From: Physcousia sp015060555
GTDB taxonomy: Bacteria > Bacteroidota > Bacteroidia > Bacteroidales > Bacteroidaceae
Length of the DNA: 64,000 nucleotides
Direction: 5' to 3'
NCBI GenBank assembly: GCA_015060555.1
Contig: SUYG01000020.1
Location: 57,518 to 121,517 of the forward strand
This document shows positions 52,884 through 62,300 of this stretch, in pieces (the stretch's first letter is position 1; each line of letters starts with the position of its first letter). The position numbers and the translations under genes were made by a program. Under the pieces are notes generated by a model. That model saw only the letters and a program-made list of their open reading frames with translations, had not been told where the DNA came from and did not search any database.

Positions 52884-54998
52884 TTATGAGATATTGAATT
52901 GATTGATAGCTGCAATGACATAATCCACCTCGGCATCTGTCAGCATCGGTGAGATGGGCAGACTCAGGATTTCCTTATGAATCTTCTCTGTTACGGGCAA
53001 CTTCAGTGAGTTCAACTCCATCAGTGCCAACTGCTTGTGCGGGGGAATGGGGTAATGGATGAGCGTCTGTATGCCCTGCGCTTTCAAATGGGCTATCAGC
53101 TGCTCTCTGAAATTCGTGCAAATGGGGAAGACATAGAACACGTGCTCTTCCTCGTGTGCTGGCATTGTGGGTTTCGTGATGAGCAGGTTGTCAATGCCCT
53201 CTATATATCTGCGGGCAATCTCCCTCCTGCGGTCATTGTCGGCATCCAGCCGAGGTAGTTTCACATCCAGCGCTGCAGCCTGCACTTCATCAGTGCGGGA
53301 ATTCAAGCCTGGCAACTCATGCACATACTTCTCCTTTGAACCATAATTGCCCATCATCCTCACCATCTGTGCAAGTTCGTCGTCGCTCGTTGTCACGGCT
53401 CCCGCATCGCCCAAAGCTCCCAGATTCTTCGCGGGATAGAAACTGAACGCCGCTGCATGACTCAGCGCACCTGCACGGATACCATTCTGCATAGCACCGT
53501 GAGCTTGTGCTGCATCCTCTACCACTAAGAGATGGTGCTCTGTAGCGAAAGTGTTGATGGCATTCATATCACACACGCGACCGTACAGATGCACTGGCAG
53601 CACGGCCACCGTTCGCTCTGTCCGCAACGATTCCAATCGGCTCACGTCCATTAGGAAGTCACTCGGATTAGGTTCACACAGCACCGGCTTCAGCCCAGCC
53701 TCCTGAATGGCAAGGATTGTGGCGATGAAGGTGTTTGCCGGCACGATGACCTCACTGTCATCCGACCACCAGTTCAGGCGCTTGCAGGCTCTGAGAATCA
53801 GCGTCAGAGCCTCCAGCCCGTTGCCACATAAGATGCAGTGGCGGACTCCCACATATTCAGCCCAATGGTGCTCGAAGGCTGCCACGCAGTCACCCTGCAG
53901 ATACCAGCCACGTCGTACCACACGTGTCACAGCATCGCTCAATTCCGGCTCAAAGCTATTGTTCAGGCGTTTCAAGTCAAGGAAACTTACGCTCTTTGGT
54001 GTGGCCTCTTCGATGGGCAGCATTTGACAGATAAGCGTGCGGTCGAGTTCCACCTCATACGTATCGTAGCAGACAGCCCGTGCGCCGAAGCCCTCTTTCT
54101 GGAAGATGAGCCCGTCGTTCAGCCATTGACCTCCATGCTCCGTAGAGATGCCGAAGTCCAGGTATGCCATCTGCTTATAGCGTTCGTTGATAAGATGCCG
54201 GAACAACAGGTCCAGTGCTCCCAGTTCTCGTCCGGTCTCTCCTGAAGCGATATACTGGATGTGCGCCACCTGCCGCGTCACAAACACCAAACACCCCGCC
54301 ACGACCTCACGTTCCTTTCTCACCAGAAACAACTTAATCTGCTGCGGGAAGCGTGACATCAGCAACTGCATCTCCTCAAACGAGTGCACCGGTGCAACAT
54401 GATGATGTTCCTTCAGCACCAGAGTCAACAACTCCCAGAACTTACGCAGCGTAGTCCAGTCGTCTTCCACCATGCGATCTATATACAAACCGTTGTCAAT
54501 GGCTTTGCGAGCGCCCCGCAATCTGAGCTTTCGCATCTGTAGCGGGTTCTGCATCGACACCACACTACTCACGCCACGTGTTTTCAGCTGCGCTTGTGCA
54601 CGGAACAAGGCATACAAATCCTCCTGTGCCGCACACGTACTATATATATAAGGTATAGGTTTATACACCAGTCTTCTTGCCTGCAGATAATCCACATACC
54701 ATCTCAGTATGCTCTGCATCATCGACAGCACCTGCACCTGCGTGGCACTGCTCGTGTAGATCAGACCGCCGTAGGTCAGACCCTGATGCGAGTAGACGCA
54801 TTTCTCCTCTTCAACCCAGTTTGCAGGAAACAGCGCCACCAGCTCCGTATCCTCGTACAGCATCAGTGAGCAGTCCGAGAAGCGGTCAGCATGATAGTCC
54901 ATGAAACGTCGCTCCAGCAGGAATGTCCCATTCTTAGACACCTCTACAAAGCGGTCCCAATCTTCAGCCAACTGTGGTCTATATTGTACAATCTCCAT
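52884..54998 (-). CDS. Fusion of GNAT/FemAB-like acyltransferase and DegT-family sugar aminotransferase
   Basis: 704 residues with two enzymes joined. Residues 1-325 resemble GNAT/FemAB-like acyltransferases (RKLRLRGARKAIDNG, GCLVFVTRQVAHIQYIASG, LDFGISTEHGGQWLNDGLIFQKEGFGAR). Residues about 335-704 are a DegT/DnrJ/EryC1/StrS PLP aminotransferase with VPANTFIATILAI, VEDAAQAHGA, PLP-binding Lys524 in FSFYPAKNLGALGDAG and NSRTDEVQAAAL. Next to the FdtA-type isomerase gene, it would aminate a dTDP-3-keto-6-deoxyhexose (FdtB role) and perhaps N-acylate the product. Frame is continuous across the junction, so this is a true fusion as read. Confidence 0.88.
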   Translation of the reverse strand: MEIVQYRPQLAEDWDRFVEVSKNGTFLLERRFMDYHADRFSDCSLMLYEDTELVALFPANWVEEEKCVYSHQGLTYGGLIYTSSATQVQVLSMMQSILRWYVDYLQARRLVYKPIPYIYSTCAAQEDLYALFRAQAQLKTRGVSSVVSMQNPLQMRKLRLRGARKAIDNGLYIDRMVEDDWTTLRKFWELLTLVLKEHHHVAPVHSFEEMQLLMSRFPQQIKLFLVRKEREVVAGCLVFVTRQVAHIQYIASGETGRELGALDLLFRHLINERYKQMAYLDFGISTEHGGQWLNDGLIFQKEGFGARAVCYDTYEVELDRTLICQMLPIEEATPKSVSFLDLKRLNNSFEPELSDAVTRVVRRGWYLQGDCVAAFEHHWAEYVGVRHCILCGNGLEALTLILRACKRLNWWSDDSEVIVPANTFIATILAIQEAGLKPVLCEPNPSDFLMDVSRLESLRTERTVAVLPVHLYGRVCDMNAINTFATEHHLLVVEDAAQAHGAMQNGIRAGALSHAAAFSFYPAKNLGALGDAGAVTTSDDELAQMVRMMGNYGSKEKYVHELPGLNSRTDEVQAAALDVKLPRLDADNDRRREIARRYIEGIDNLLITKPTMPAHEEEHVFYVFPICTNFREQLIAHLKAQGIQTLIHYPIPPHKQLALMELNSLKLPVTEKIHKEILSLPISPMLTDAEVDYVIAAINQFNIS

Positions 54999-55012
54999 AA
55001 CTGTTAGGAAAA

Positions 55013-55435
55013 TTATCCATTCTTCATTTTATACCACGAATCCTTTTCATGGCAATAGCCTTCAGGACGATAGTGCTCGCTCGCTAACACCACCAGAACC
55101 GTATTCGGCTCAAAGTCGTATAGTTCACACCAAGCACCCGCAGGAATCAATACCCCTTCATTGGATGCCCTCAGCGTCACTTCCTCACGTCCTTCAGCCG
55201 TTTCTATCGCGATGCTGACGCCACCTGCAACAGCAAATACCGCCTCATGACATGACCAATGAGCATGACCACCGCGTCGTTGACCTGCAGGCACATCTGT
55301 AATCCAGAAGACACGTGCAACTTTAAACGGAATATCGACACCCCCCTCCATGACAGAGAGAGAACCCCGTTCGTCCACATTCTTAGGCACTTGCAGGCAC
55401 CGAACGCCTAATAACCAATTTTTTTCTTGTGCCAT
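55013..55435 (-). CDS. fdtA: FdtA-like dTDP-4-keto-6-deoxyhexose 3,4-isomerase
   Basis: Small cupin (141 residues from ATG 55435) of the FdtA/WxcM C-terminal family, which turns dTDP-4-keto-6-deoxyglucose into the 3-keto sugar. Motifs are DERGSLSVMEGG, VFWITDVPAGQRRGGHAHWSCHE with the active-site histidines, and LIPAGAWCELYDFEPNTVLVVLASEHY. The start at 55435 is chosen because the promoter element at 55454-55461 lies downstream of the earlier start at 55489. The fused aminotransferase follows after 14 bp and would use its product. Confidence 0.9.
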   Translation of the reverse strand: MAQEKNWLLGVRCLQVPKNVDERGSLSVMEGGVDIPFKVARVFWITDVPAGQRRGGHAHWSCHEAVFAVAGGVSIAIETAEGREEVTLRASNEGVLIPAGAWCELYDFEPNTVLVVLASEHYRPEGYCHEKDSWYKMKNG

Positions 55436-55453
55436 AACTTGTAAATTTTGGTG

Positions 55454-55461
55454 CAAAGATA
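55454..55461 (-). promoter_or_regulatory. -7 element of the deoxysugar operon
   Basis: Minus-strand TATCTTTG gives an RNA start about 12 nt before ATG 55435. The -33 element is weak (TTTTC at about the right place). Confidence 0.5.
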
Positions 55462-55481
55462 TATTTTTTCTTTGAAAATAC

Positions 55482-55512
55482 TTGCACAATTCCCAAAAAA
55501 CATCTACCTTTG
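55482..55512 (+). promoter_or_regulatory. Promoter of the tRNA pair
   Basis: TTG (55482-55484), a 20-nt spacer and TACCTTTG (55505-55512), about 50 bp upstream of tRNA-Ser. Confidence 0.6.
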
Positions 55513-55561
55513 CACCGCATTTCAGAAAAACAACCTCTGGATGTGCGATCTAACGAAGCTT

Positions 55562-55648
55562 GGAAGTTTGGGTGAGTGGCTGAAACCACCAGTTTGCTAA
55601 ACTGACGTACGGGTTACCGTACCGGGGGTTCGAATCCCCCAGCTTCCG
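55562..55648 (+). tRNA. tRNA-Ser (GCT)
   Basis: 87 nt. Acceptor GGAAGTT pairs with AGCTTCC; the anticodon loop TTGCTAA gives anticodon GCT; a long variable arm (ACGTACGGG...CCGTACC region) is typical of serine tRNA; the T arm is GGGGGTTCGAATCCCCC. No CCA is encoded. Confidence 0.95.
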
Positions 55649-55660
55649 CGAAGTTCAAAT

Positions 55661-55732
55661 GGCGCTTTCGTCTAGCGGCTAGGACACATGCCTCTCACGC
55701 ATGGAACACGGGTTCGATTCCCGTAGGCGCTA
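55661..55732 (+). tRNA. tRNA-Glu (CTC)
   Basis: 72 nt. Acceptor GGCGCTT pairs with AGGCGCT (first pair G-U); anticodon loop CTCTCAC gives CTC; T arm ACGGGTTCGATTCCCGT. It lies 12 bp after tRNA-Ser in the same transcript. The prophage lies immediately downstream. Confidence 0.93.
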
Positions 55733-55735
55733 CTA

Positions 55736-55766
55736 GGGAACCTTTCCGAAGGTTCCCTTCTTTTTT
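55736..55766 (+). terminator. Terminator of the tRNA pair
   Basis: GGGAACCTT/AAGGTTCCC form a perfect 9-bp stem with TCCG loop, followed by TTCTTTTTT. Confidence 0.9.
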
Positions 55767-56182
55767 CAAAAAGCATGGCTCGCTCCTACTTTACCAAAGA
55801 GAAATCAGCCAGCCAGCACAATGAAAGAGACGAGTTAATCCTCGTTAGCGCTCTTACATTACAATCTAATAGCCAATAAGTTACGTGTAACTCAAAGGCA
55901 CTTAAGATTGCGAAACAATCACTTATACATACTCTTCTCATAAGGCCAGTTAACCAAATTATTAACTGCGCTCTTTGATTTGTTTTCAAGCGGTTTTAAG
56001 CGGTTTGAATCGGCTTATTTTTGTTACAGGTTTTGTTACAAGTAGCTGTAACAAAGCTGTAACAAAAAAATTTGCCCCAAAATGAACCAAATTCAGCCCT
56101 TAGACCCTAAAAGTAGTAAGATTTAATATCTTTTAACTTTTGAAGCGGATTCAATCAAGAGCCCAAAAACCTACGTAAGACT
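55767..56182. other. Prophage left end: putative attachment and integrase-control region
   Basis: No convincing gene is seen. It holds an almost perfect inverted repeat of TTGTTACAG-N3-TTGTTACA (56021-56040) and TGTAACAA-N2-CTGTAACAA (56047-56065), and direct repeats AAGCGGTTTTAAGCGG and AAGCGGTTTGAATCGG (55988-56013) with a related GAAGCGGATTCAATC (56142-56156). These look like arm-type binding sites of the integrase or an operator. The crossover core cannot be fixed because the other end of the element is outside the window. Confidence 0.5.
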
Positions 56183-57463
56183 ATGAGAACGAGTCATGTA
56201 GATGTCATTTTTGACAAAAGAAAAAGAGTTGCCAAGTGTGGCAAAGGATTGGCTGAGTATCGCCTTTATCTGGCTGATGGGGTCAGAAAGTACATCCCCA
56301 TCGCTGAAATTACCCCATCTGAGTGGGAGCATTTCACTGAGAGTTTTGTTATCCAGGAACAGATCTCGAAGTACGAACAAATGCTTTCAGCTATGGAGTA
56401 TATGGGAAAACCTCTCACCTTGGATAACGTCAATGAGGTTCTTGGCGTTGAAACAAGGAAGACTAAAGCTGAGAAACAGAAAGAAGAACGTGAAAAGAAG
56501 GCGAAGTCCAAGAACAGCTTCATCCTATTTTTCTATGACCAGCTGGCAGCAGAGAAGATTCAGCGACGCACCGTACAGGCACGCGAAGTAGTATATAACT
56601 CATTACTTGCCTTTGGCCGCATCAAGAACTTTGAGGACTTGACCCCTGCCAACATCCTCGACTACCACAATTGGCTTCAGAAGGACGGCAAGCGCAAGGC
56701 CACTACCCTGAAGCACTATCACAAGCGTCTGCACCGCTATGTGCTAAAGGCTTTTGAATACGGCTATATCGACCGTGACCCCTACAAGCTTGTGAAGATA
56801 CCTACTGGCCAATATGAGGAGCGTCGCCCTCTTAATGAGGATGAGATCAACCTACTTCGCTCCCTGCGCCTTCCCCTGAAAGAGGAAAAAGCCCGTGACC
56901 TCTTCATCTTCTCTTGCTTCACTGGTCTTGCCTACTGTGATGCACAGCTCTTCGATTTCCACACAATGACAGAGAAGGAAGGTGACCTCTATTACATCGA
57001 TGGAAAGCGTCTGAAGACTGGCTCCACTTTCTACACTCCCATCCTCGAACCTGCTATGGAGGTGCTGCAGAAGTACAACTACCGCTTACCCCGAATGAGC
57101 AATCAGAAGCTCAATGACTACCTTCACTTGGTTGAGAGCCGTGCATGTCTGAATAAGAAGATGACTTCTCACGTTGCCCGTCACACCTTTGCCACCTGGG
57201 TCCTGGCACACGACGTACCCATTGAGAACGTTACCCGTATGCTTGGCCAGAAGGATGTCCGCACGACTCAGGTGTATGCCAAGATCCTCCCCACCACCAT
57301 TCAGCGGCACGCAGAGACTTTGAATAAAAGCATCAAGAGCCGTCCGACAAGACCAAAAGCAAGGCCGAAGCCACAGCCACAACCACAACCTGAAGCCGTC
57401 ATTCAGCCCGTCAACACCTACAGCTACTCCTACGACAACAATTCACTTTACATAATTTTGTAG
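56183..57463 (+). CDS. int: Tyrosine recombinase (prophage integrase)
   Basis: 426 residues. An N-terminal arm-binding region (1-100), a SAM-like core-binding domain (about 110-215) and a catalytic domain (about 225-400) with HVARHTFATW (Arg and His) and nucleophile Tyr in RTTQVYAKI. The first catalytic Arg is not at its usual place: the segment reads CFTGLAYCDAQLF where many recombinases have TGxR, a feature of Bacteroidetes integrases. A Pro/Gln-rich tail (about 385-410, PKPQPQPQPEA) is unusual. It sits beside tRNA-Glu, a common integration target. Its last 16 bp overlap the convergent tail gene. Confidence 0.93.
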   Translation: MRTSHVDVIFDKRKRVAKCGKGLAEYRLYLADGVRKYIPIAEITPSEWEHFTESFVIQEQISKYEQMLSAMEYMGKPLTLDNVNEVLGVETRKTKAEKQKEEREKKAKSKNSFILFFYDQLAAEKIQRRTVQAREVVYNSLLAFGRIKNFEDLTPANILDYHNWLQKDGKRKATTLKHYHKRLHRYVLKAFEYGYIDRDPYKLVKIPTGQYEERRPLNEDEINLLRSLRLPLKEEKARDLFIFSCFTGLAYCDAQLFDFHTMTEKEGDLYYIDGKRLKTGSTFYTPILEPAMEVLQKYNYRLPRMSNQKLNDYLHLVESRACLNKKMTSHVARHTFATWVLAHDVPIENVTRMLGQKDVRTTQVYAKILPTTIQRHAETLNKSIKSRPTRPKARPKPQPQPQPEAVIQPVNTYSYSYDNNSLYIIL

Positions 57464-59289
57464 AAAACACCTTTCATCTTCCGCGACATTCCATTTTCCG
57501 TGAATGTCGCGGTTATTTTTTCACAAATGTAACGGAAGCCGTCAATATGGAAGATGGCTCGTGGATTAGGTACGTGGTCAGACAGGAAGGAGAATGTGTA
57601 CTTCTTCTTCAAGTCCACGTTGTATGCCGGATAGTTGATGGCATCCCGCCCATCGAACCGCAGGGATGACGGATATTGCCTATAATGCCAGTTGGCATCT
57701 ATCATGATAGTATCCACCCAGGGCATCGGCACCTCGTTCTGCGGCACCTGTCCATCCCAATAAGCCAGGTATATCTTATCGTAGTATTCCTTCACGCCCT
57801 GTTTCTCCCCCTGTGCAATCATTGCCAGCGGAAACGGATTCACCAGCTTGGAGGCATCGTTTGCTCCAAGATTGTCCTCTGCCGTCTCGTCGTAGTTGTT
57901 CATCTGTAGGAACAGCATGAAGCCGTGTTCCGCGTCCGTCTCATCCAGCCATGCGGGAACCATCTTCAGCTCATCGACCTTCTCATCCTCTTCACCCGTC
58001 ATGCTGCGGTCACCGAATATATTGATGGGAACCGGAGCATAGTTGCGAGAATAGACCCAGTATGAGCCACTTGGCTGCACCTCCCCATTCTGAACTACCA
58101 CCCCTTCCCTCGTCACCATCGACGTATTGCGGAAAGCGAAGTACGTATCCACTGAGCGTACATAGTGGATGGCGTTGATGAGCTGCATGTTCTCTTCCTG
58201 TTCCTGACTGTCGTTATACTGCATGATCAGCGTATGCAGGTCATGGCAGGTACTGAGGAAATCGTTCATCGTCGCGTATGTCCTCACCCTGTCCCACAAT
58301 GTCCTCAGCACCCACGGGCTGGAATAATACTTCCAGGCATTGTGGTCGCAGTCTGCAAACTGCCTTTTCCTTGCAGGCAGGAACTTGTCATTATTCTCCG
58401 AGGATATATCCACCTTATACTCATCAATGACCGTCTCGATGACCTCATCATACAGCTCATGTATGATGCTGGAGGTATATTTGAACGTCACCACCTTGTT
58501 CTTGTGGTCGATGTCAAATTCCGCATTCAGCAGCCGTTCAATCTGACTGAGCAGTTCCGTAATGCTCCAATGCGGCATCGCTCGGGCAAATGAATACACT
58601 TCCCATGCCCCGGGCAGTGTATTACAGATGAGGATAAACCGATGGTACGACTGTTCCCAATCCGTAAAGTCGTAGGTATATCCCATCGCCATCAGGATCT
58701 GCTTGACGGCATAGATAAGGAACGGCTGGAAAGACAGGCGCATCGAGTTCTGTCCGTTGCCGTATCGATATACCCAGGTGTAGTTCCCATGGTCGCCATC
58801 ATACCTTGCTTCATTCTGTATGTTGCCCGAATAGCTGTTGACCCACGGCAAGGCAGTATAGGTGATGAAGTTATCTCTTATTGCCCACACTTGGCCGGGC
58901 GCGAAGTTCCTTGCCAACCCTCTCGGGTACTGGCCCCACTCAAATTCATTGATGAAGGTATTGTCAAAAGTACGCTCGAAGTTCTGCGCCGAGCGTCCTT
59001 CCAGGAACTGTGTCTTCACCTCCTTCTCCGTTACCTCCGTGATGGTGACAACACCGCTTCGGTACAGTGAGCCGTGCATCAGGACACAGTCATATACCGT
59101 TGTGTCCTTGGCCACGTCCTTTCGGTCAATGTTACCGAAGATGGCGCGGTTCTGCGGACAGTCGGCCAGCGGAAAAGTCATTGTCAGCGTATAAGAATCG
59201 CTGCCTGTGAACAGTCTGTTCTCTGAGATATAATCGAAGCTGCTCCCCTTCTTCAGGATGGCTTCCTTGTCATCTATCAGTATAGTCAT
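57448..59289 (-). CDS. Prophage tail protein (tail-tip region)
   Basis: 613 residues; I do not recognise a named family. It follows the tape-measure gene by 41 bp in the same direction, the usual place of distal tail/baseplate proteins in long-tailed phages. The N-terminal part (about 1-110, SYTLTMTFPLADCPQNRAIFG) is strand-rich, as in Dit-like hub proteins; a central part around residues 230-290 contains LLNAEFDIDHKNKVVTFKYTS. No signal peptide. The end of the gene contains the integrase terminator hairpin. Confidence 0.65.
   Translation of the reverse strand: MTILIDDKEAILKKGSSFDYISENRLFTGSDSYTLTMTFPLADCPQNRAIFGNIDRKDVAKDTTVYDCVLMHGSLYRSGVVTITEVTEKEVKTQFLEGRSAQNFERTFDNTFINEFEWGQYPRGLARNFAPGQVWAIRDNFITYTALPWVNSYSGNIQNEARYDGDHGNYTWVYRYGNGQNSMRLSFQPFLIYAVKQILMAMGYTYDFTDWEQSYHRFILICNTLPGAWEVYSFARAMPHWSITELLSQIERLLNAEFDIDHKNKVVTFKYTSSIIHELYDEVIETVIDEYKVDISSENNDKFLPARKRQFADCDHNAWKYYSSPWVLRTLWDRVRTYATMNDFLSTCHDLHTLIMQYNDSQEQEENMQLINAIHYVRSVDTYFAFRNTSMVTREGVVVQNGEVQPSGSYWVYSRNYAPVPINIFGDRSMTGEEDEKVDELKMVPAWLDETDAEHGFMLFLQMNNYDETAEDNLGANDASKLVNPFPLAMIAQGEKQGVKEYYDKIYLAYWDGQVPQNEVPMPWVDTIMIDANWHYRQYPSSLRFDGRDAINYPAYNVDLKKKYTFSFLSDHVPNPRAIFHIDGFRYICEKITATFTENGMSRKMKGVFYKIM
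57481..57520 (+). terminator. Integrase terminator inside the convergent tail gene
   Basis: CCGCGACATTC (57481-57491) and GAATGTCGCGG (57502-57512) form a perfect 11-bp stem followed by TTATTTTTT. It lies within the last codons of the opposite-strand tail gene. Confidence 0.85.
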
Positions 59290-59330
59290 ACCTTAAATCT
59301 TTTACGTGCGCGTGTGCGCGAATCATTATA

Positions 59331-62300
59331 TTATCTCTGTGAGCGTGGTGTCTTGTTCCGCATCAGGTTATCATATTCCTCCTGAGCCTGTTTCGTCCCC
59401 TTATCCCCCTCAACCGTGTTGACAGTGACAAACGGCTCATTCAGTCTGCGGTTCAGCTTGTCAATAGCCGATGAATAAGAAGCGATGGCCGCTGCCGTTG
59501 CCGCCATCGTCTTCTGCAAGCGTCCGTCCGTGCTCTGACTGGCAATGACAGCCGGAGCCGTTATAGAGCGCGAGACATCTTCACTGCGCAGTGTACCGAT
59601 TGTGTTGGTTCTCTGCGCATAGTCCAGCGCATCAATCATCGGACGTGCCACTGGCGAATTGACCAGCGCCTGTGAAGCCACCCATTCCCCTGCATGGACT
59701 ACGCCAACTTCCATGTCCTTCGGTCCCTTGGGCGTATAGCCACCTTCGGCATATCCCTGTGCCTCCGATGCCTGTTGCTGTTTCTTGATGGCCGCTATCT
59801 GTATAGCACCTGCAGCCACGGCCATAGCCGCTGCAATAGGTGCCAGGATATAGCCAATCATAGGCACCTGTGCCGCAGAACTGTAGGCATTGATAGCCGC
59901 CATCGCCGTCTGTGCCACGGCCTGAATCACCTGCATGGCAAACATCTTTCGGTTTGCCTCGTTCTTCATCTTGGCTATCTCCTGTTCCTTCTCCCGTTCC
60001 AGTTTCTTCACCTTGTACGTATTCCCCTCGGCAAAGGAGATTTCAGCATCGTAGCGACGTGTGATGGCCGCAGTCTGTATCTCCAATTCAGACTGTATGA
60101 TGTCCGACAGTCCGCTGAAGATGCTGCTCATGCCTGACACAATCGTATCGAAGCTTTCAAGTATGGCCTGCCCTCCGTCTGAGTCCATCCATTCGACCAC
60201 TGCCTGTGTACTCTTCTGCATCCCATTCAGCTCTTCCATGCCATACTTGCGTATCAGTGCAGCCTTGGCTTTCTGATACGCCTCTTCGATGCGCAGTTTC
60301 TCCTTGGCATTGTTTCCGGCAAGGCGTATCTCATCCTGATACACCTGCTGCAATGCCGCCAGATCCTGGGACAATGCCTGCTGCCTCTCTGCGAGGTTCA
60401 AACCGAAATAATCCTTCTTGATTTTCTCTAACTTCTGCTGGTGTTCCTTCTCTTTCTGCTCATACTCCCTGCGTCTGCGCTCGGCATCAGCCAACAGCTT
60501 ACTATGATAATCCTTCTCAGCCTGTAGACGTTCCTTCGTTCCTTCCTGATAGATGGCTACGACCTTGCGGGCGTGTTCCAGTTCCAGCATCTGAAGGGAA
60601 CTCTGATACGTCTTAGTATCCATTTCCCCATCAATGTACCGCTTCTGAAGGGCTATCCGGCTTTCTTCGTATGCATCATCCTCTTCCTTTCGGGTACGTT
60701 TCAGTCCCGCTTCCGTCTGTGCCCGAAGTGCCTCATAATAGCCAGCCTCGATGCTTATCCTTTCCTGATCCGTGAGGTCTGTATGTTCCAGCTTCTTGCG
60801 GTTGAACTCCACGGCTATCTCTTCGAGTCGTTTCTGGTACTGTTCATAATCAGCTTCGCCCTTGGCGTAGGCAATTCTGATCAGTGCCTCTTCCCGCTCT
60901 CTCCATTCCTTTTCCTGTTTGAACTTATCGCGGTTCTTCTCGTCCTCGTCTTCATCTTCATCTTCATCTTCATCATCGTCACCATCCCCTTCTGCCATCT
61001 TTATTGCCGTTGCCTGGTCTGCAAGGGCTTGGTTCTGTGCCGTGAGGTCATCAATGATACGGTTCAACTGCTTCACTTCCTTTTCAGCCTCTTTGAGCTG
61101 AGACCGGAACACCCGATAAGCCGTAGGTGAAGCGTTAGCCTTACCTGCTGCTTCATCGGGATTGAGTCCTTCCAGGTGTTCGTACAGTAGCGCATCCTGA
61201 AGGTTTGTCGGAGCCTCCTTCTGTATCTTGCGCAGACGTTCCTCGGCCTCAGGCAGCTTTGCCAATGCCGCCTGTATCTTGGCCGTGTTCTTCAGCTGTT
61301 CCACATAGATGCCAAGCACCTCGGCGTTATGCCCTATCAGTTCCCCTTCGTCACTGAGGCTGGCGTGGTAGTCCGGGATGATACTTTGCAGCTCCTCGAT
61401 GGCCTTGCGTCTGTTGTCAATGCTCAAAGTCTCATTCTCTATGGTGGACTTCAGCAGTTCAATACGCTTGATGTCCTCGGACGTATTGCGTCTGGCTTCC
61501 GACTCAATATCAGCAAGTAGCTTCTGTGCCTTGCTCTGCTTATTGAACGAAGAGACGATGGCCACCCCTGCTGCCACAACAGCCGCTGCCAGCAGCGCAT
61601 ATATATTTGTCAATGCCGCTGTGTTCTTCTTCAGATCCGTCATAAGAAGGTTCTGTTTGGCATAGTTGCCTGTCAGTTTGGCCATACCCACCTGCAAGGC
61701 AAGATGAGCTGTCTTCAGATGCGTGACGACAACCTCATACGCCTTGGTAGCCGTTGTGGTGATGGTGGTCCAGGCATTGAGAGCCTTCAGTTTGATGGTA
61801 CTCAGGTTCACCACTACGGCATAGGTGGCAATGGCAGCTGTTGTAGAGACGATTGCTTTGCGATGTTCCGATATGAATGTCACTGTGGTACTGAGGAAGC
61901 GCAAGGTCAATGATGTAGAGGTATAGATATGCTTCATCACCGGAAGAAGCTTTTCGCCCAGCTCCACAGCCAGCTCATTGACCCGCTTACGGGCTTTCTC
62001 AATACCCGCCTGTGCCGTGTTGTTCTGGATATCGTACATCTGTGTGACCTTGGTCGCACTGTCGAAAGCCTTCTGTGCCTCTTCCTGCTCCCACTTCACC
62101 ATGTCAATGTTATTGGCCAGCGTAGCCATGACCTGTGAGGCACGTGCTCCGTTTTCACCCATGTCCTTGAAGACTGGAGCCAGTGCGTCCATGTTGCCAA
62201 TCTCCTTGAATCGTTCAAGAATCATGATGAAGCCAGCGTTGGCATCCTCGGCCATGACCTTCTTGAACTGCTCTGCATTCAGGTTCAATGCCTTGGCAAA

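Noticed and set aside
55436..55489. Upstream start for the FdtA-like gene
   Set aside because: It precedes the -7 element at 55454-55461 and encodes residues not seen in the family.
55786..55989. 67-codon minus-strand frame between the tRNAs and the integrase
   Set aside because: No promoter, no start signal and no recognisable sequence.
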